NCBI RefSeq assembly: GCF_000688375.1
Contig: NZ_JIAF01000001.1
Span: 496,001-560,000 of the forward strand
Direction of reading: 5' to 3'
Length of the DNA: 64,000 bases
Origin: Prevotella sp. HUN102
Lineage (GTDB): Bacteria > Bacteroidota > Bacteroidia > Bacteroidales > Bacteroidaceae
The notes under the pieces were generated by a model, which was not told where the DNA came from, searched no databases, and saw only the letters and a program-made list of their open reading frames with translations. Shown here in pieces: positions 8,468-17,802 of the stretch. Each line of letters opens with the position of its first letter. The first letter of the stretch is position 1. The position numbers were made by a program, and so were the translations under genes.

Positions 8468-10033
8468 ATGAGTAAGCAAACTGAAAAAATCAAAGAGCTC
8501 GTAGCAAAAAGAGAGCAAGCTCGCTTGGGTGGTGGCGAAAAAGCTATCGAAAAGCAGCACGCTCGTGGTAAATATACTGCTCGTGAGCGCATCGAAATGT
8601 TGGTGGACAAAGGTAGTTTTGAGGAATATGATATGTTCAAACTCCACCGTTGCCACAACTTCGGAATGGAAAAGAAGCAGTTCTACGGCGATGGTGTCGT
8701 AGCCGGTTCGGCAACAATCGACGGCCGTCTGGTCTATGTATATGCACAGGACTTTACCGTTAATGGTGGTTCGCTCTCTGAAACGATGGCTCAGAAGATT
8801 TGCAAGATTATGGATATGGCTATGACAAACGGCGCACCCGTAATCTGTATGAACGACTCCGGTGGTGCCCGCATTCAGGAAGGTATTACTTCTCTGGCCG
8901 GTTATGCTGAAATTTTCGAGCGCAACATTCTCGCTTCAGGTGTGGTTCCGCAGATTTCAAGCATCCTCGGTCCGTGTGCCGGTGGTGCTGTTTACTCTCC
9001 CGCCCTCACGGACTTCATCATTATGAAGGAAGAAACAAGTTATATGTTCCTCACAGGTCCGAAGGTTGTTAAGACTGTAACGGGCGAAGACATCGACGCT
9101 GAGGGTCTCGGAGGTGCAAGCGTACACGCTACAAAAAGCGGTGTTACCGGTTTCACGGCTAAGACGGAGGAAGAGGCAATGGAAATCATCAAGACTTTGC
9201 TCTCCTATATTCCTTCAAACAACCGTGAGGAAGCTCCACGTGTTGAATGTACTGACCCTATCGACCGAAAGGAAGACTTGCTGAACGAAATCATTCCTGA
9301 CGATCCTAATCAGGCATACGATATGTATAAGGTAATCAAGGCCGTAACCGACAACGGAGATTTCTTTGAGATTCAGCCTAAATTTGCCAAGAACATCATT
9401 ACCGGTTTCGCCCGTTTCAACGGTCAGAGCGTGGGTATCGTGGCCAATCAGCCGTCAGCTTACGCAGGCGTGCTCGATGCAAATGCAAGCCGTAAGGGTG
9501 CTCGTTTCGTTCGTTTCTGCGATGCTTTCAACATTCCAATCGTGTCGCTTGTAGACGTTCCGGGCTTCTTGCCGGGCACAGGTCAGGAATACAACGCCGT
9601 GATTCTCCACGGAGCGCAGTTGCTCTACGCTTACGGAGAAGCCACCGTTCCAAAGATTACCATCACACTTCGCAAGAGCTACGGTGGTTCTCATATCGTT
9701 ATGGGCTGCAAGCAGTTGCGTTCCGACCTCAACTATGCATGGCCGAGTGCCGAAATCGCAGTTATGGGTGCGTCGGGTGCCGTTGCTGTGCTCTGTGGTA
9801 AGGAAGCAAAGCAGGTCAAGGATGAAGGCGGCGACGTCAAGGCATTCCTCGCTGAGAAGGAAGAAGAGTACACAGAGAAGTTCGCCAATCCGTATGAAGC
9901 AGCACAGTATGGCTACATCGACGACGTAATCGAACCTCGCAACACTCGTTTCCGCATTTGCCGCGGCTTGGCTCAGTTGGCTCATAAGAAGCAGAATTTG
10001 CCGGCGAAGAAGCACGGTTGTATGCCAATGTAA
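8468..10033 (+). CDS. mmdA: methylmalonyl-CoA decarboxylase alpha / acyl-CoA carboxyltransferase
   Basis: Carboxyltransferase subunit that moves a carboxyl group between an acyl-CoA (propionyl/methylmalonyl-CoA) and biotin on the carrier protein two genes downstream. The 521-residue protein has the usual two crotonase-like halves. Visible signatures are [14 protein letters not shown] and [16 protein letters not shown] in the first half, and [13 protein letters not shown] and [15 protein letters not shown] in the second. A propionyl-CoA carboxylase beta subunit would look nearly the same; the downstream small protein and carrier, and the lack of a biotin carboxylase gene, favour a decarboxylase. 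No membrane beta subunit (mmdB) lies in this cluster. Confidence 0.92.
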   Translation: MSKQTEKIKELVAKREQARLGGGEKAIEKQHARGKYTARERIEMLVDKGSFEEYDMFKLHRCHNFGMEKKQFYGDGVVAGSATIDGRLVYVYAQDFTVNGGSLSETMAQKICKIMDMAMTNGAPVICMNDSGGARIQEGITSLAGYAEIFERNILASGVVPQISSILGPCAGGAVYSPALTDFIIMKEETSYMFLTGPKVVKTVTGEDIDAEGLGGASVHATKSGVTGFTAKTEEEAMEIIKTLLSYIPSNNREEAPRVECTDPIDRKEDLLNEIIPDDPNQAYDMYKVIKAVTDNGDFFEIQPKFAKNIITGFARFNGQSVGIVANQPSAYAGVLDANASRKGARFVRFCDAFNIPIVSLVDVPGFLPGTGQEYNAVILHGAQLLYAYGEATVPKITITLRKSYGGSHIVMGCKQLRSDLNYAWPSAEIAVMGASGAVAVLCGKEAKQVKDEGGDVKAFLAEKEEEYTEKFANPYEAAQYGYIDDVIEPRNTRFRICRGLAQLAHKKQNLPAKKHGCMPM

Positions 10034-10052
10034 TCATCAATAGGAGAATAAA

Positions 10053-10202
10053 ATGGACAAAAACAAATTTGCAGCTATTGCAATGGCACTCTTTGAGTAC
10101 AGTGGCAATAATGTACACGATATCGAACCGGGCATCATTACCATCAAACCTAAGTGTACGATGTGGGATGCCAAGTTTGAGATTATGACCCAGAAACCAT
10201 AA
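10053..10202 (+). CDS. 49-residue MmdE/OadG-tail-like small subunit
   Basis: A short gene between mmdA (19-base gap) and mmdC (8-base gap), preceded by TAGGAGAATAAA, a good ribosome binding site. The product begins MDKNKFAAIAMALFEYSGNN and ends TMWDAKFEIMTQKP. The pattern 'AIAMAL-acidic/histidine-GIITIKP-W-x-K' resembles the soluble C-terminal tail of OadG/MmdD subunits of sodium-pumping decarboxylases, without their membrane helix. Veillonella methylmalonyl-CoA decarboxylase has a comparable small epsilon subunit (MmdE), reported to resemble the delta-subunit C-terminus. Assignment to that group is inference from pattern and position; that it is a real gene is well supported by spacing and ribosome binding site. 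Confidence 0.8.
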   Translation: MDKNKFAAIAMALFEYSGNNVHDIEPGIITIKPKCTMWDAKFEIMTQKP

Positions 10203-10210
10203 GATAAAAA

Positions 10211-10636
10211 ATGAAAGAATTCAAATATACAATCGACGGTAAGGAATACAATGTCGAAATCGGCAGTATCAGCGAAGACTTCGTAGCTGACGTAAAGGTG
10301 AATGGCGAAGCATTCCAAGTTCAGATGGAGAAACCGGCAGAACCAGAGAAGAAAAAGGTTGAACTCGGCAAGCCTGTTGCAGAGGAAAGCGCAGCATCAG
10401 GCGCACCTGCAAACTTCAATGCTTCCAATGCCATCAAGGCTCCGCTTCCGGGCACTATCACTTCAATCGAGGTGGAAGTGGGTCAGGACGTGAAAGCCGG
10501 CGACACAGTTCTCGTGCTCGAAGCTATGAAGATGCAGAACAATATCGAGGCTGAAAAGGACGGAAAGGTAACCGGTATCATTGTAAAAGTAGGTCAGGCA
10601 GTTCTCGAAGACGAGCCAATGATCGTTATTGAATAA
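10211..10636 (+). CDS. mmdC: biotin carboxyl carrier protein (gamma subunit)
   Basis: Biotin carrier of the decarboxylase/carboxylase. The 141-residue protein has an N-terminal beta-rich segment (about 1-40), then a charged and Pro/Ala-rich linker (EKPAEPEKKKVELGKPV and on to about 72). A C-terminal biotinyl domain follows, with the canonical EAMKMQN motif; K107 is the expected biotinylation site. Gly and Pro positions flanking the lipoyl-type hairpin (APLPGTI, VGQDVKAGDTVLVLEAMKM) are intact. Last gene of the operon, followed by a strong terminator at 10691. Confidence 0.95.
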   Translation: MKEFKYTIDGKEYNVEIGSISEDFVADVKVNGEAFQVQMEKPAEPEKKKVELGKPVAEESAASGAPANFNASNAIKAPLPGTITSIEVEVGQDVKAGDTVLVLEAMKMQNNIEAEKDGKVTGIIVKVGQAVLEDEPMIVIE

Positions 10637-10690
10637 ATAAGGAGATTGCTGAATTAAGGCAAACTCCGTAATTCACATCGAAGATAAAGA

Positions 10691-10726
10691 TAAAAGCAGG
10701 TATCGCTTGATACCTGCTTTTATTTT
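10691..10726 (+). terminator. rho-independent terminator after mmdC
   Basis: 14-bp perfect stem (TAAAAGCAGGTATC / GATACCTGCTTTTA), 4-base loop GCTT, followed by TTTT, 55 bases after the mmdC stop. Confidence 0.85.
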
Positions 10727-10765
10727 AACCGAACTCCGGTGGAGCTAAGCGAAAACTTCTCTGAC

Positions 10766-10805
10766 CAACAAAAAACAGGGAGCAATCGGTTGATTGCTCC
10801 CTGTT
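10766..10805 (-). terminator. rho-independent terminator after eno
   Basis: Stem AACAGGGAGCAATC (10774-10787) and GATTGCTCCCTGTT (10792-10805), loop GGTT; read on the minus strand it is followed by TTTTTTGTTGG. It lies 24 bases after the enolase stop. Confidence 0.85.
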
Positions 10806-10828
10806 CTATAATTTAGCGTAAGCGTTGT

Positions 10829-12148
<1,320 letters not shown>

Positions 12149-12305
12149 TTATTTTTAATATAATAAAATATAAACCTTATCATTCTTTTAGATTCCATAT
12201 TGAAAATGAATGCCGACACAAACTGTGTGGATGTTATCCAATTCTCAAACAACATTTTTCTTAGCGTTGAGGAAACAGCTTTCGCATAAGCTCATTTTCG
12301 GAGTT

Positions 12306-12313
12306 CAAAATTA
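12306..12313 (-). promoter_or_regulatory. -7 element for eno
   Basis: TAATTTTG on the minus strand, predicting a leader of about 160 bases for eno. Several A+T-rich alternatives lie closer to the gene, so this is only a candidate. Confidence 0.35.
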
Positions 12314-12695
12314 TAAAAAAAGAATGAACGGAGCAAACATTTCACAGAAAATAACACGGCTTTCAGCCACTATAACAAGGCTATTTCACATTGTTTCAAT
12401 ATCTCTTTCGTTTTTGTAATGTGCAGATTGCAAAAGGTTTACGTTTATTCGGTCCACAATAGGGGCAACAATGGGGCTCGATCGGTCGCAGTAGGCAGAC
12501 AGGATTACAAATTCCGGAATTTGGAAGCACGTTTATTAAAATCTAATTAATGGGTAAACAGATTTACAAAACACTAAAAAAGATGATTCCTATACATTCA
12601 TCGTCTTCCATCGGACCATATTTAAAGATGGCGCAACACCTCAATCAACAATAATTTGTAAGTGTCTGAAAATCAAAGAATAAAATATAAGGTTG

Positions 12696-12783
12696 CAAAC
12701 GTGCGAAGATTGCATTTCATTCTTCGCAAGAATGCAACGCAAACGTGCGAAGATTGTAAGCCATTCTTCGGTTACTTGCAAAG
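12696..12783 (-). repeat. four-unit 22-bp dyad array, copy 2
   Basis: Units at 12696, 12718, 12740 and 12762; centre triplets GCG, CGC, GCG, CGG (pattern RFRF, last unit diverged). An inverted version of the conserved tail (reads TTGATTTTCAGACACTTACA on the minus strand) starts about 20 bases left of the array, so this copy appears to lie in reverse orientation. Confidence 0.88.
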
Positions 12784-12923
12784 TGCCTGAAATTGGATTG
12801 AAAACGGGACGGGCAAACAGGAAAACAAGCGTACAGTAATAATGCCCTGCCCTGATGAATAACACACGCTATATCTTGTCATTCATCGTCCAGAATTTGA
12901 TTTTTCAGCAGACAATAAGAGCC

Positions 12924-13850
12924 TCACACTTCCTCTTGCGACTTCTGCATCTTTATCATCGAATCGGGAACGGCCTGCTGAATTTTATCTACAAGCAATT
13001 CGCGCAGCGTGGTTCTGATGAAGTTCTTGCCAGTCATAAGCACTACATCGCGTGTAGGAATAGGATGAGCAAATGGTTTTACGAGCTGCTGCTGCGCATC
13101 AGAAAGCTGTGCTATGGAAAGTTCCGGGATGAAAGTAACGCCTTTTCCACTCTCAACGATGCGCATAAAGGTTTCAATGCTGCCGAGATTATAGGCTTTC
13201 TTGCTCTTGATGGCCGATTTCAACTGGCAGAATTTCACTAATTGGTCGCGGAAACAGTGTCCCTCGTCGAGCAGCCACAGATATTCGCCGCTCAAATCGG
13301 CTGTCCGTATCGCCTTGTAGTCATAAAGTGCATCGCCTTTTGCTACGTAAACAAAGAATTTCTCATAAAACAGATGCGAACATTCAAATTCTTCCAAACC
13401 CTCCACACGTGCCAGAATACCTGCGTCGATATCGCCTCGTTGCAAAGCCCGTCGCATATCCTCGGTCTTCAGTTCCGTAACACGAATGTCCATATCAGGA
13501 TATTCATTCATCAGCTGAGGCAGAAACCGCGGTATGAGGTAGGGAGCGACGGTCGGAATGACACCGAGATTGAACGTTCCGAAGAGCGAATGCTTCTGCT
13601 CTTCCACCACTTCCTTCAACCGTCGGGCACGAACGAGCACGCTCCACGCACGTTCAATGATAAGCTGCCCCGAGGGAGTCGGCTTTATAGGCTGTTTTCT
13701 ACGGTCAAAAATCTTCACACCCAACTCATCTTCCAGTTTCTGAATCATAGAACTGAGCGTAGGTTGGGTAACATTGCAGTGGTCGGCTGCCTTGGCAAAG
13801 TGCTTAAACCGATAGACAGCCATTACATATTCAAGTTGTTGAAGTGTCAT
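12924..13850 (-). CDS. oxyR: hydrogen peroxide sensor OxyR (LysR family)
   Basis: LysR-type activator of the peroxide response. From the ATG at 13850 it has 308 residues: an N-terminal winged helix-turn-helix (YRFKHFAKAADHCNVTQPTL and SSMIQKLEDELGVKIFDR), then the periplasmic-binding-like sensor domain. The redox pair is present in DEGHCFRDQLVKFCQ; counting from this start the cysteines are C199 and C208, the numbers of the E. coli pair. The start at 13850 is preferred over an in-frame start at 13883 because GGAGG sits 11 bases before it, and the -7 motif TAACTTTG at 13871-13878 falls inside the longer frame. The leader would be only about 15 bases. Confidence 0.93.
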   Translation of the reverse strand: MTLQQLEYVMAVYRFKHFAKAADHCNVTQPTLSSMIQKLEDELGVKIFDRRKQPIKPTPSGQLIIERAWSVLVRARRLKEVVEEQKHSLFGTFNLGVIPTVAPYLIPRFLPQLMNEYPDMDIRVTELKTEDMRRALQRGDIDAGILARVEGLEEFECSHLFYEKFFVYVAKGDALYDYKAIRTADLSGEYLWLLDEGHCFRDQLVKFCQLKSAIKSKKAYNLGSIETFMRIVESGKGVTFIPELSIAQLSDAQQQLVKPFAHPIPTRDVVLMTGKNFIRTTLRELLVDKIQQAVPDSMIKMQKSQEEV

Positions 13851-13870
13851 TCTTAATAGTCCTCCAAGTG

Positions 13871-13878
13871 CAAAGTTA
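13871..13878 (-). promoter_or_regulatory. -7 element for oxyR
   Basis: TAACTTTG on the minus strand, 21 bases before the oxyR ATG, with GGAGG between them. It gives a very short leader and decides the start codon. Confidence 0.6.
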
Positions 13879-14006
13879 CCCAAAATAATCTATCCCTCAA
13901 AATACCGACCATCGGAAAAAGCATTTGTATCTGAAAAATCACTAAAAATGATGATAAAATTAAATATACCAATAAACATTCAATGATTGAAACCCGTATA
14001 AAAGAA

Positions 14007-14033
14007 TTAAGCCCGGCTTTGAGCCGAGCTTAA
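14007..14033 (-). terminator. terminator downstream of the broken secreted-protein gene
   Basis: Inverted repeat TTAAGCCCGGCT / AGCCGAGCTTAA with a 3-base loop. On the minus strand the single mismatch becomes a G-U pair and the stem is followed by TTCTTTTATAC. About 120 bases after the stop at 14156. Confidence 0.6.
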
Positions 14034-14155
14034 TATATTAAATGTCTTATGCTTGAATTAACGTCTTTCGCCTGAAGTTCATATTAAAGAGGGCGTATAC
14101 GCCTCATCAATAAAGCCCCGCGAAATGAGTTAAATTTGCATTACTCCAATTTAGA

Positions 14156-15163
14156 TTAACGGACTACAACCTTAGAAGTCTTAACAGTACCGTCCAACAT
14201 CTTAACCACCTTGATATTAACGCCGGTAGTTGGCTGTGCAACACGCTTACCTGTAACGTCGAAGTAAACTACTTCTGCTGCCTCTTCGTTAGAATCTACT
14301 GTGCTGATACCTGCTGTAAATGCGCCAGTACCCTTGAGTTCGCAAGCTGTATAGAACTCAACAACAGCCAAATCAGCTCTGTCGTTATTGAAAACTACCG
14401 AAGTTGCAGGCTTGAGTGTGTACTTGTCTTCAGCCGGGTTGTAAACAAATACAACATCTGCCAAGTCTGTTATATCATCGAGTTCTTTCATTTCCTTTGA
14501 TGCGCTCCCAAGAATAATTTCAAGTTAGTTGCAATGCCAATATACTGACCCTTAGGGAATGTTACCACATTGTTTGCATCGATAGTACCCTTAACGGCAG
14601 CATTAGCGCATTCTTCGATATTGAGAAGACCCTGGAAATAAACATCGCTCCCTACACGTCCTACCTTCACAGTTCCGTCAAACTCATTTTTACCAGTTTT
14701 ACTGGCAGCATTTGGAGCCGTCATCGCTAAGATTGAGCTTGATGTTATCACCGTCGATTGTGTAAGTAAAAGACTTATCAGTGCTTTTTACATAATCGTC
14801 ACCTTTAAATTCATATACATCAACATTCAACAATGTGGTACCTGTTTCGCCGAGATCAGGCAAGAAGAATACAGTCTGACCAATAGGAACTGTGATTGTA
14901 TTGCCTTCTTTCGTACCTTTTACCCAAGTACCGATGGCGATTTCTGCAATAGGGTCCTTGATGTAAACTCCATTGGATGCAGTTGTAACCACTTCCAGTG
15001 TAGTGTTCTTGAACACGTGGATCTCGCCCGTATCAGAGTTAATAAACTTACCAGTACGGTTGTAAACCTTGTGTGTACCTTCAGGCACAACAGTGATCAT
15101 GTTTTGTGCAGTTGCTCCGATTGCCATCATAGCAACAAGAGCGAGGAGTAAAATTTTTCTCAT
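14156..15163 (-). pseudogene. secreted repeat protein with C-terminal sorting-type tail, two frameshifts
   Basis: One ancestral gene read in three pieces. Piece 1 (15163 to about 14700) begins with a signal peptide (MRKILLLALVAMMAIGATAQ) and holds one beta-rich module (GNTITVPIGQTVFFLPD). Piece 2 (about 14735 to 14520) is in another frame and carries a second copy of the module (NNVVTFPKGQYIGIAT). Piece 3 (about 14525 to 14156) returns to the first frame and ends with VVYFDVTGKRVAQPTTGVNI and TSKVVVR, a pattern like type IX sorting or BspA-type C-terminal domains. The arithmetic implies a one-base insertion near 14700-14735 and a one-base loss near 14521-14528 (ACTAA-CTTGAA, possibly from AAA). 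The intact protein would be about 335 residues. It could be a true pseudogene or a pair of sequencing errors; conserved coding content on both sides of each shift suggests recent damage. Confidence 0.75.
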
Positions 15164-15492
15164 ACGTTTAAAATTGTTTATATCAATAAATCTAGTCTAT
15201 ATATTTTTGCTTACAAGTCCAGTCTATATATTATGGGCAAAATAACTATGTTTTTTTGAAAAACCAACTTTCAAATAAAGTTTTTTCAGATTAAGTTATT
15301 TTTTTTATATAGAATGCTTAAAAACAGTCTATTAAAAGCCGTCTGATAGACCTTTTTAATTTATTTGATCGTGTTTGGATAAGCCTATACATATTTATAT
15401 ATAGGGAGATGAAATCACAATTTTGCATACTGTAAGCAGACCTAATTACACTGTCGGCACAGCAGAATAACGAAACAACTGCCTGCAAATAA

Positions 15493-15629
15493 AAACACGA
15501 TTTGCAATCTTCGCAAGAATGCAATTCATTCTTCGCAAAAATGCAGCGCAATCTTCGCAAGAATGGAATGCAATCATCGCAAGATTGGAAAACGAATTTT
15601 TATCCGTTGATTTTCAATTACTTACAAAC
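15493..15629 (+). repeat. full 137-bp repeat module, copy 3 (array 15505-15592)
   Basis: Left flank AAACACGATTTG (15493-15504); four 22-base units at 15505, 15527, 15549 and 15571, all with CGC centres (FFFF); 14 variable bases; then the tail TTGATTTTCAAT, T/A, ACTTACAAAC-like (15607-15629). Flank and tail positions match copies 4, 5 and 10 exactly. Confidence 0.92.
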
Positions 15630-15807
15630 AGTATGAAATTATACTTTACATAATTTTGATTGGCAGGCTGATGAAGTGCGGCAATATGTATAATTTCCTG
15701 TCGGCAGCATTTTGCAATGCTTGATTCAAGCAAGGATTGGTCATTACTTTTGCCTTTTACGATTATATTCTTTTAATTTTTTAACTTTTTATTCTTTAAC
15801 TTTTTCT

Positions 15808-15815
15808 TACCTTTG
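15808..15815 (+). promoter_or_regulatory. -7 element for the SulP gene
   Basis: TACCTTTG, preceded by T-rich sequence with repeated TTAACTTTTT; 28 bases before the ATG at 15843. A longer frame opening at 15813 would start inside this element, so the downstream ATG is chosen. Confidence 0.6.
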
Positions 15816-15842
15816 CAGCTCATTGCTATTACTACAAGAATA

Positions 15843-17519
15843 ATGAAACTATTTGATTACAAGCCAGTACTGGCTGACACGCTTCGCAGTTACAGTAAAA
15901 AAAGCCTCGTAGCCGACTCTATGGCAGGCATCATTGTCGGTATCGTGGCACTTCCTTTGGCAATCGCTTTTGCCATTGCTTCGGGCGTTTCTCCTGAAAA
16001 AGGTATCATCACGGCGATTATTGCCGGACTGATTATCTCTATTTTTGGTGGAAGCAAGGTACAGATTGGTGGTCCTACGGGTGCTTTCATCGTCATTGTC
16101 TACGGAATCATCGAACAATACGGCATACAGGGACTTACCATTGCCACGATTATGGCCGGGCTCTTCCTTATATTATTAGGTGTATTGAAGTTGGGAACCA
16201 TTATCCGATACATTCCCTATCCTATCGTAGTTGGTTTTACGAGTGGTATTGCCCTGACCATCTTTACCACACAGATAAAAGATCTCTTCGGACTTACCAT
16301 CGACAGCGTGCCTGCCGAGTTTATAGACAAATGGATTGTATATGCCCACTCCTTCGATACTATCGACTGGTGGAGCACCGTCGTGGGCATTCTCAGCATC
16401 CTGATTATCGTTGTTACCCCGCGTTTCTCGAAGAAAATTCCGGGTTCGCTGGTGGCAATCATCCTGATGACCGCAGGTGTATGGGCATTGAAGAGCTTTG
16501 CAGGCGTCAATTCCATCGAAACTATCGGCGACAGATTCACTATCAGCAGCAGTCTTCCCACAATGGAAATCCCGTCGTTAGACCTCGAAACCATCAAAGG
16601 GCTTATCTCTCCCGCCATTACCATCGCTATCTTGGGTGCGATTGAATCTTTGCTCTCGGCAACCGTAGCCGACGGCGTTATCGGCGAACAGCACGATTCA
16701 AATGCAGAACTCGTAGGACAGGGGCTTGCCAACATAGCAGCACCACTCTTTGGTGGTATTCCTGCAACTGGAGCAATAGCGCGCACAATGACAAACATCA
16801 ACAACGGCGGCAAATCGCCCATCGCCGGCATTATTCACGCCATTGTCCTGTTGCTCATTCTTCTTTTCCTGATGCCGTTGGCGCAGTATATTCCGATGGC
16901 GTGTCTCGCCGGAGTTCTCGTCGTTGTTTCGTATAATATGAGTGGATGGCGCACGTTCGCTGCCCTTCTGAAGAATCCCAAGTCCGATATTCTCGTGCTT
17001 CTCATTACCTTCTTCCTTACCGTCATCTTCGATCTCACGATTGCCATCGAGGTCGGGCTCATCATTGCGTGCCTGCTCTTTATGCGTCGTGTGTCTGAAG
17101 CTACCGACATCCGAATGATCAGAGACGAGATTGACCCGAACGACGACACGGACATACAGCTCAACAACGAACATCTGACCATTCCCGAAGGCGTGGAAGT
17201 GTATGAAATCAACGGTCCTTACTTCTTCGGAGCAGGCAACCAGTTTGAGAATCTGATGATGAATATGCACAAACGTCCCAAGGTTCGCATCATCCGTATG
17301 CGTAAAGTGCCTTTTGTTGATTCAACGGGAATTCACAACCTCACTACACTCTGCGAGCGTTCGCAGAAAGACAACGTGAAGATTATCCTTTCGGGAGTCC
17401 GTCCTAATGTTGATGACGTACTCCGTAAAGCCGGATTCAACGAACTCGTAGGCGAAGAAAACATTTGCAGTCATATAGATATTGCTCTCGAACGTTCCAA
17501 AATTCTTATTTCAAAATAG
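15843..17519 (+). CDS. SulP family anion transporter with STAS domain
   Basis: Inner-membrane permease of the SLC26/SulP family (sulfate, bicarbonate or other anions). From ATG 15843 it has 558 residues. The transmembrane core contains the family hallmarks: DSMAGIIVGIVALPLAIAFA, SKVQIGGPTGAFIVIVYGII, GFTSGIALTIFTTQ and GGIPATGAIARTMTNINNGG. A cytoplasmic STAS domain occupies about 440-558, with VPFVDSTGIHNLTTLCERSQ. The substrate cannot be assigned; no carbonic anhydrase gene adjoins it. It runs convergently into the M64 operon, sharing a bidirectional terminator. Confidence 0.93.
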   Translation: MKLFDYKPVLADTLRSYSKKSLVADSMAGIIVGIVALPLAIAFAIASGVSPEKGIITAIIAGLIISIFGGSKVQIGGPTGAFIVIVYGIIEQYGIQGLTIATIMAGLFLILLGVLKLGTIIRYIPYPIVVGFTSGIALTIFTTQIKDLFGLTIDSVPAEFIDKWIVYAHSFDTIDWWSTVVGILSILIIVVTPRFSKKIPGSLVAIILMTAGVWALKSFAGVNSIETIGDRFTISSSLPTMEIPSLDLETIKGLISPAITIAILGAIESLLSATVADGVIGEQHDSNAELVGQGLANIAAPLFGGIPATGAIARTMTNINNGGKSPIAGIIHAIVLLLILLFLMPLAQYIPMACLAGVLVVVSYNMSGWRTFAALLKNPKSDILVLLITFFLTVIFDLTIAIEVGLIIACLLFMRRVSEATDIRMIRDEIDPNDDTDIQLNNEHLTIPEGVEVYEINGPYFFGAGNQFENLMMNMHKRPKVRIIRMRKVPFVDSTGIHNLTTLCERSQKDNVKIILSGVRPNVDDVLRKAGFNELVGEENICSHIDIALERSKILISK

Positions 17520-17584
17520 CAAACGGACAGCCGGGAGTAAAGAAAACGGATGGCATTATATCCGGGTTCGGAATTATCCCTAAT

Positions 17585-17721
17585 TAAAGCGTTTTGCGTT
17601 TTTGCGAAGATTGCGTTGCATTCTTCGCAAAAACGCATTGCAATCTTCGCAAGAATGCAGCGCAATCTTCGTATAAATGGAAACGTGTTCTTTATTAACT
17701 GATTATCAATGATTTAACTAA
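17585..17721 (+). repeat. 137-bp repeat module, copy 4 (array 17597-17684)
   Basis: Units at 17597 (GCG centre), 17619, 17641 (CGC) and 17663 (CGT), pattern RFFF. The left flank is weaker (ends GCGTTTTG); the tail begins at 17699 as CTGATTATCAATG, exactly 15 bases after the array, but its second half has drifted (ATTTAACTA). Located between two convergent genes. Confidence 0.88.
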
Positions 17722-17744
17722 ACAATAAAGAGATAATAAAAACG

Positions 17745-17778
17745 TGGCGTATTTGAAGGTCAAACTTCAAATACGCCA
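17745..17778. terminator. bidirectional terminator between SulP and M64 operon
   Basis: 14-bp perfect stem TGGCGTATTTGAAG / CTTCAAATACGCCA with a 6-base loop. T-rich runs follow in both directions (TATTCTTTTTCC on plus, CGTTTTTATT on minus). It lies between convergent genes. Confidence 0.85.
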
Positions 17779-17802
17779 TATTCTTTTTCCGAACGACAAT
17801 CG

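Larger units (their letters stand above)
13851..14155. other. intergenic region upstream of oxyR
   Basis: 305 bases with the oxyR promoter, a minus-strand terminator (14007-14033) and a perfect 12-bp palindrome GGCGTATACGCC at 14092-14103. Nothing gene-like. Confidence 0.65.
15164..15842. other. divergent intergenic region with repeat element
   Basis: 679 bases. It contains an A+T-rich region after the secreted-protein gene, the complete 137-bp repeat module (15493-15629) and the SulP promoter (15808-15815). The 80-codon minus frame at 15318-15560 is produced by the array. Confidence 0.7.

Noticed and set aside
12210..12419. 69-codon plus frame between eno and oxyR
   Set aside because: Antisense to the presumed eno leader; no ribosome binding site, domain or signal peptide.
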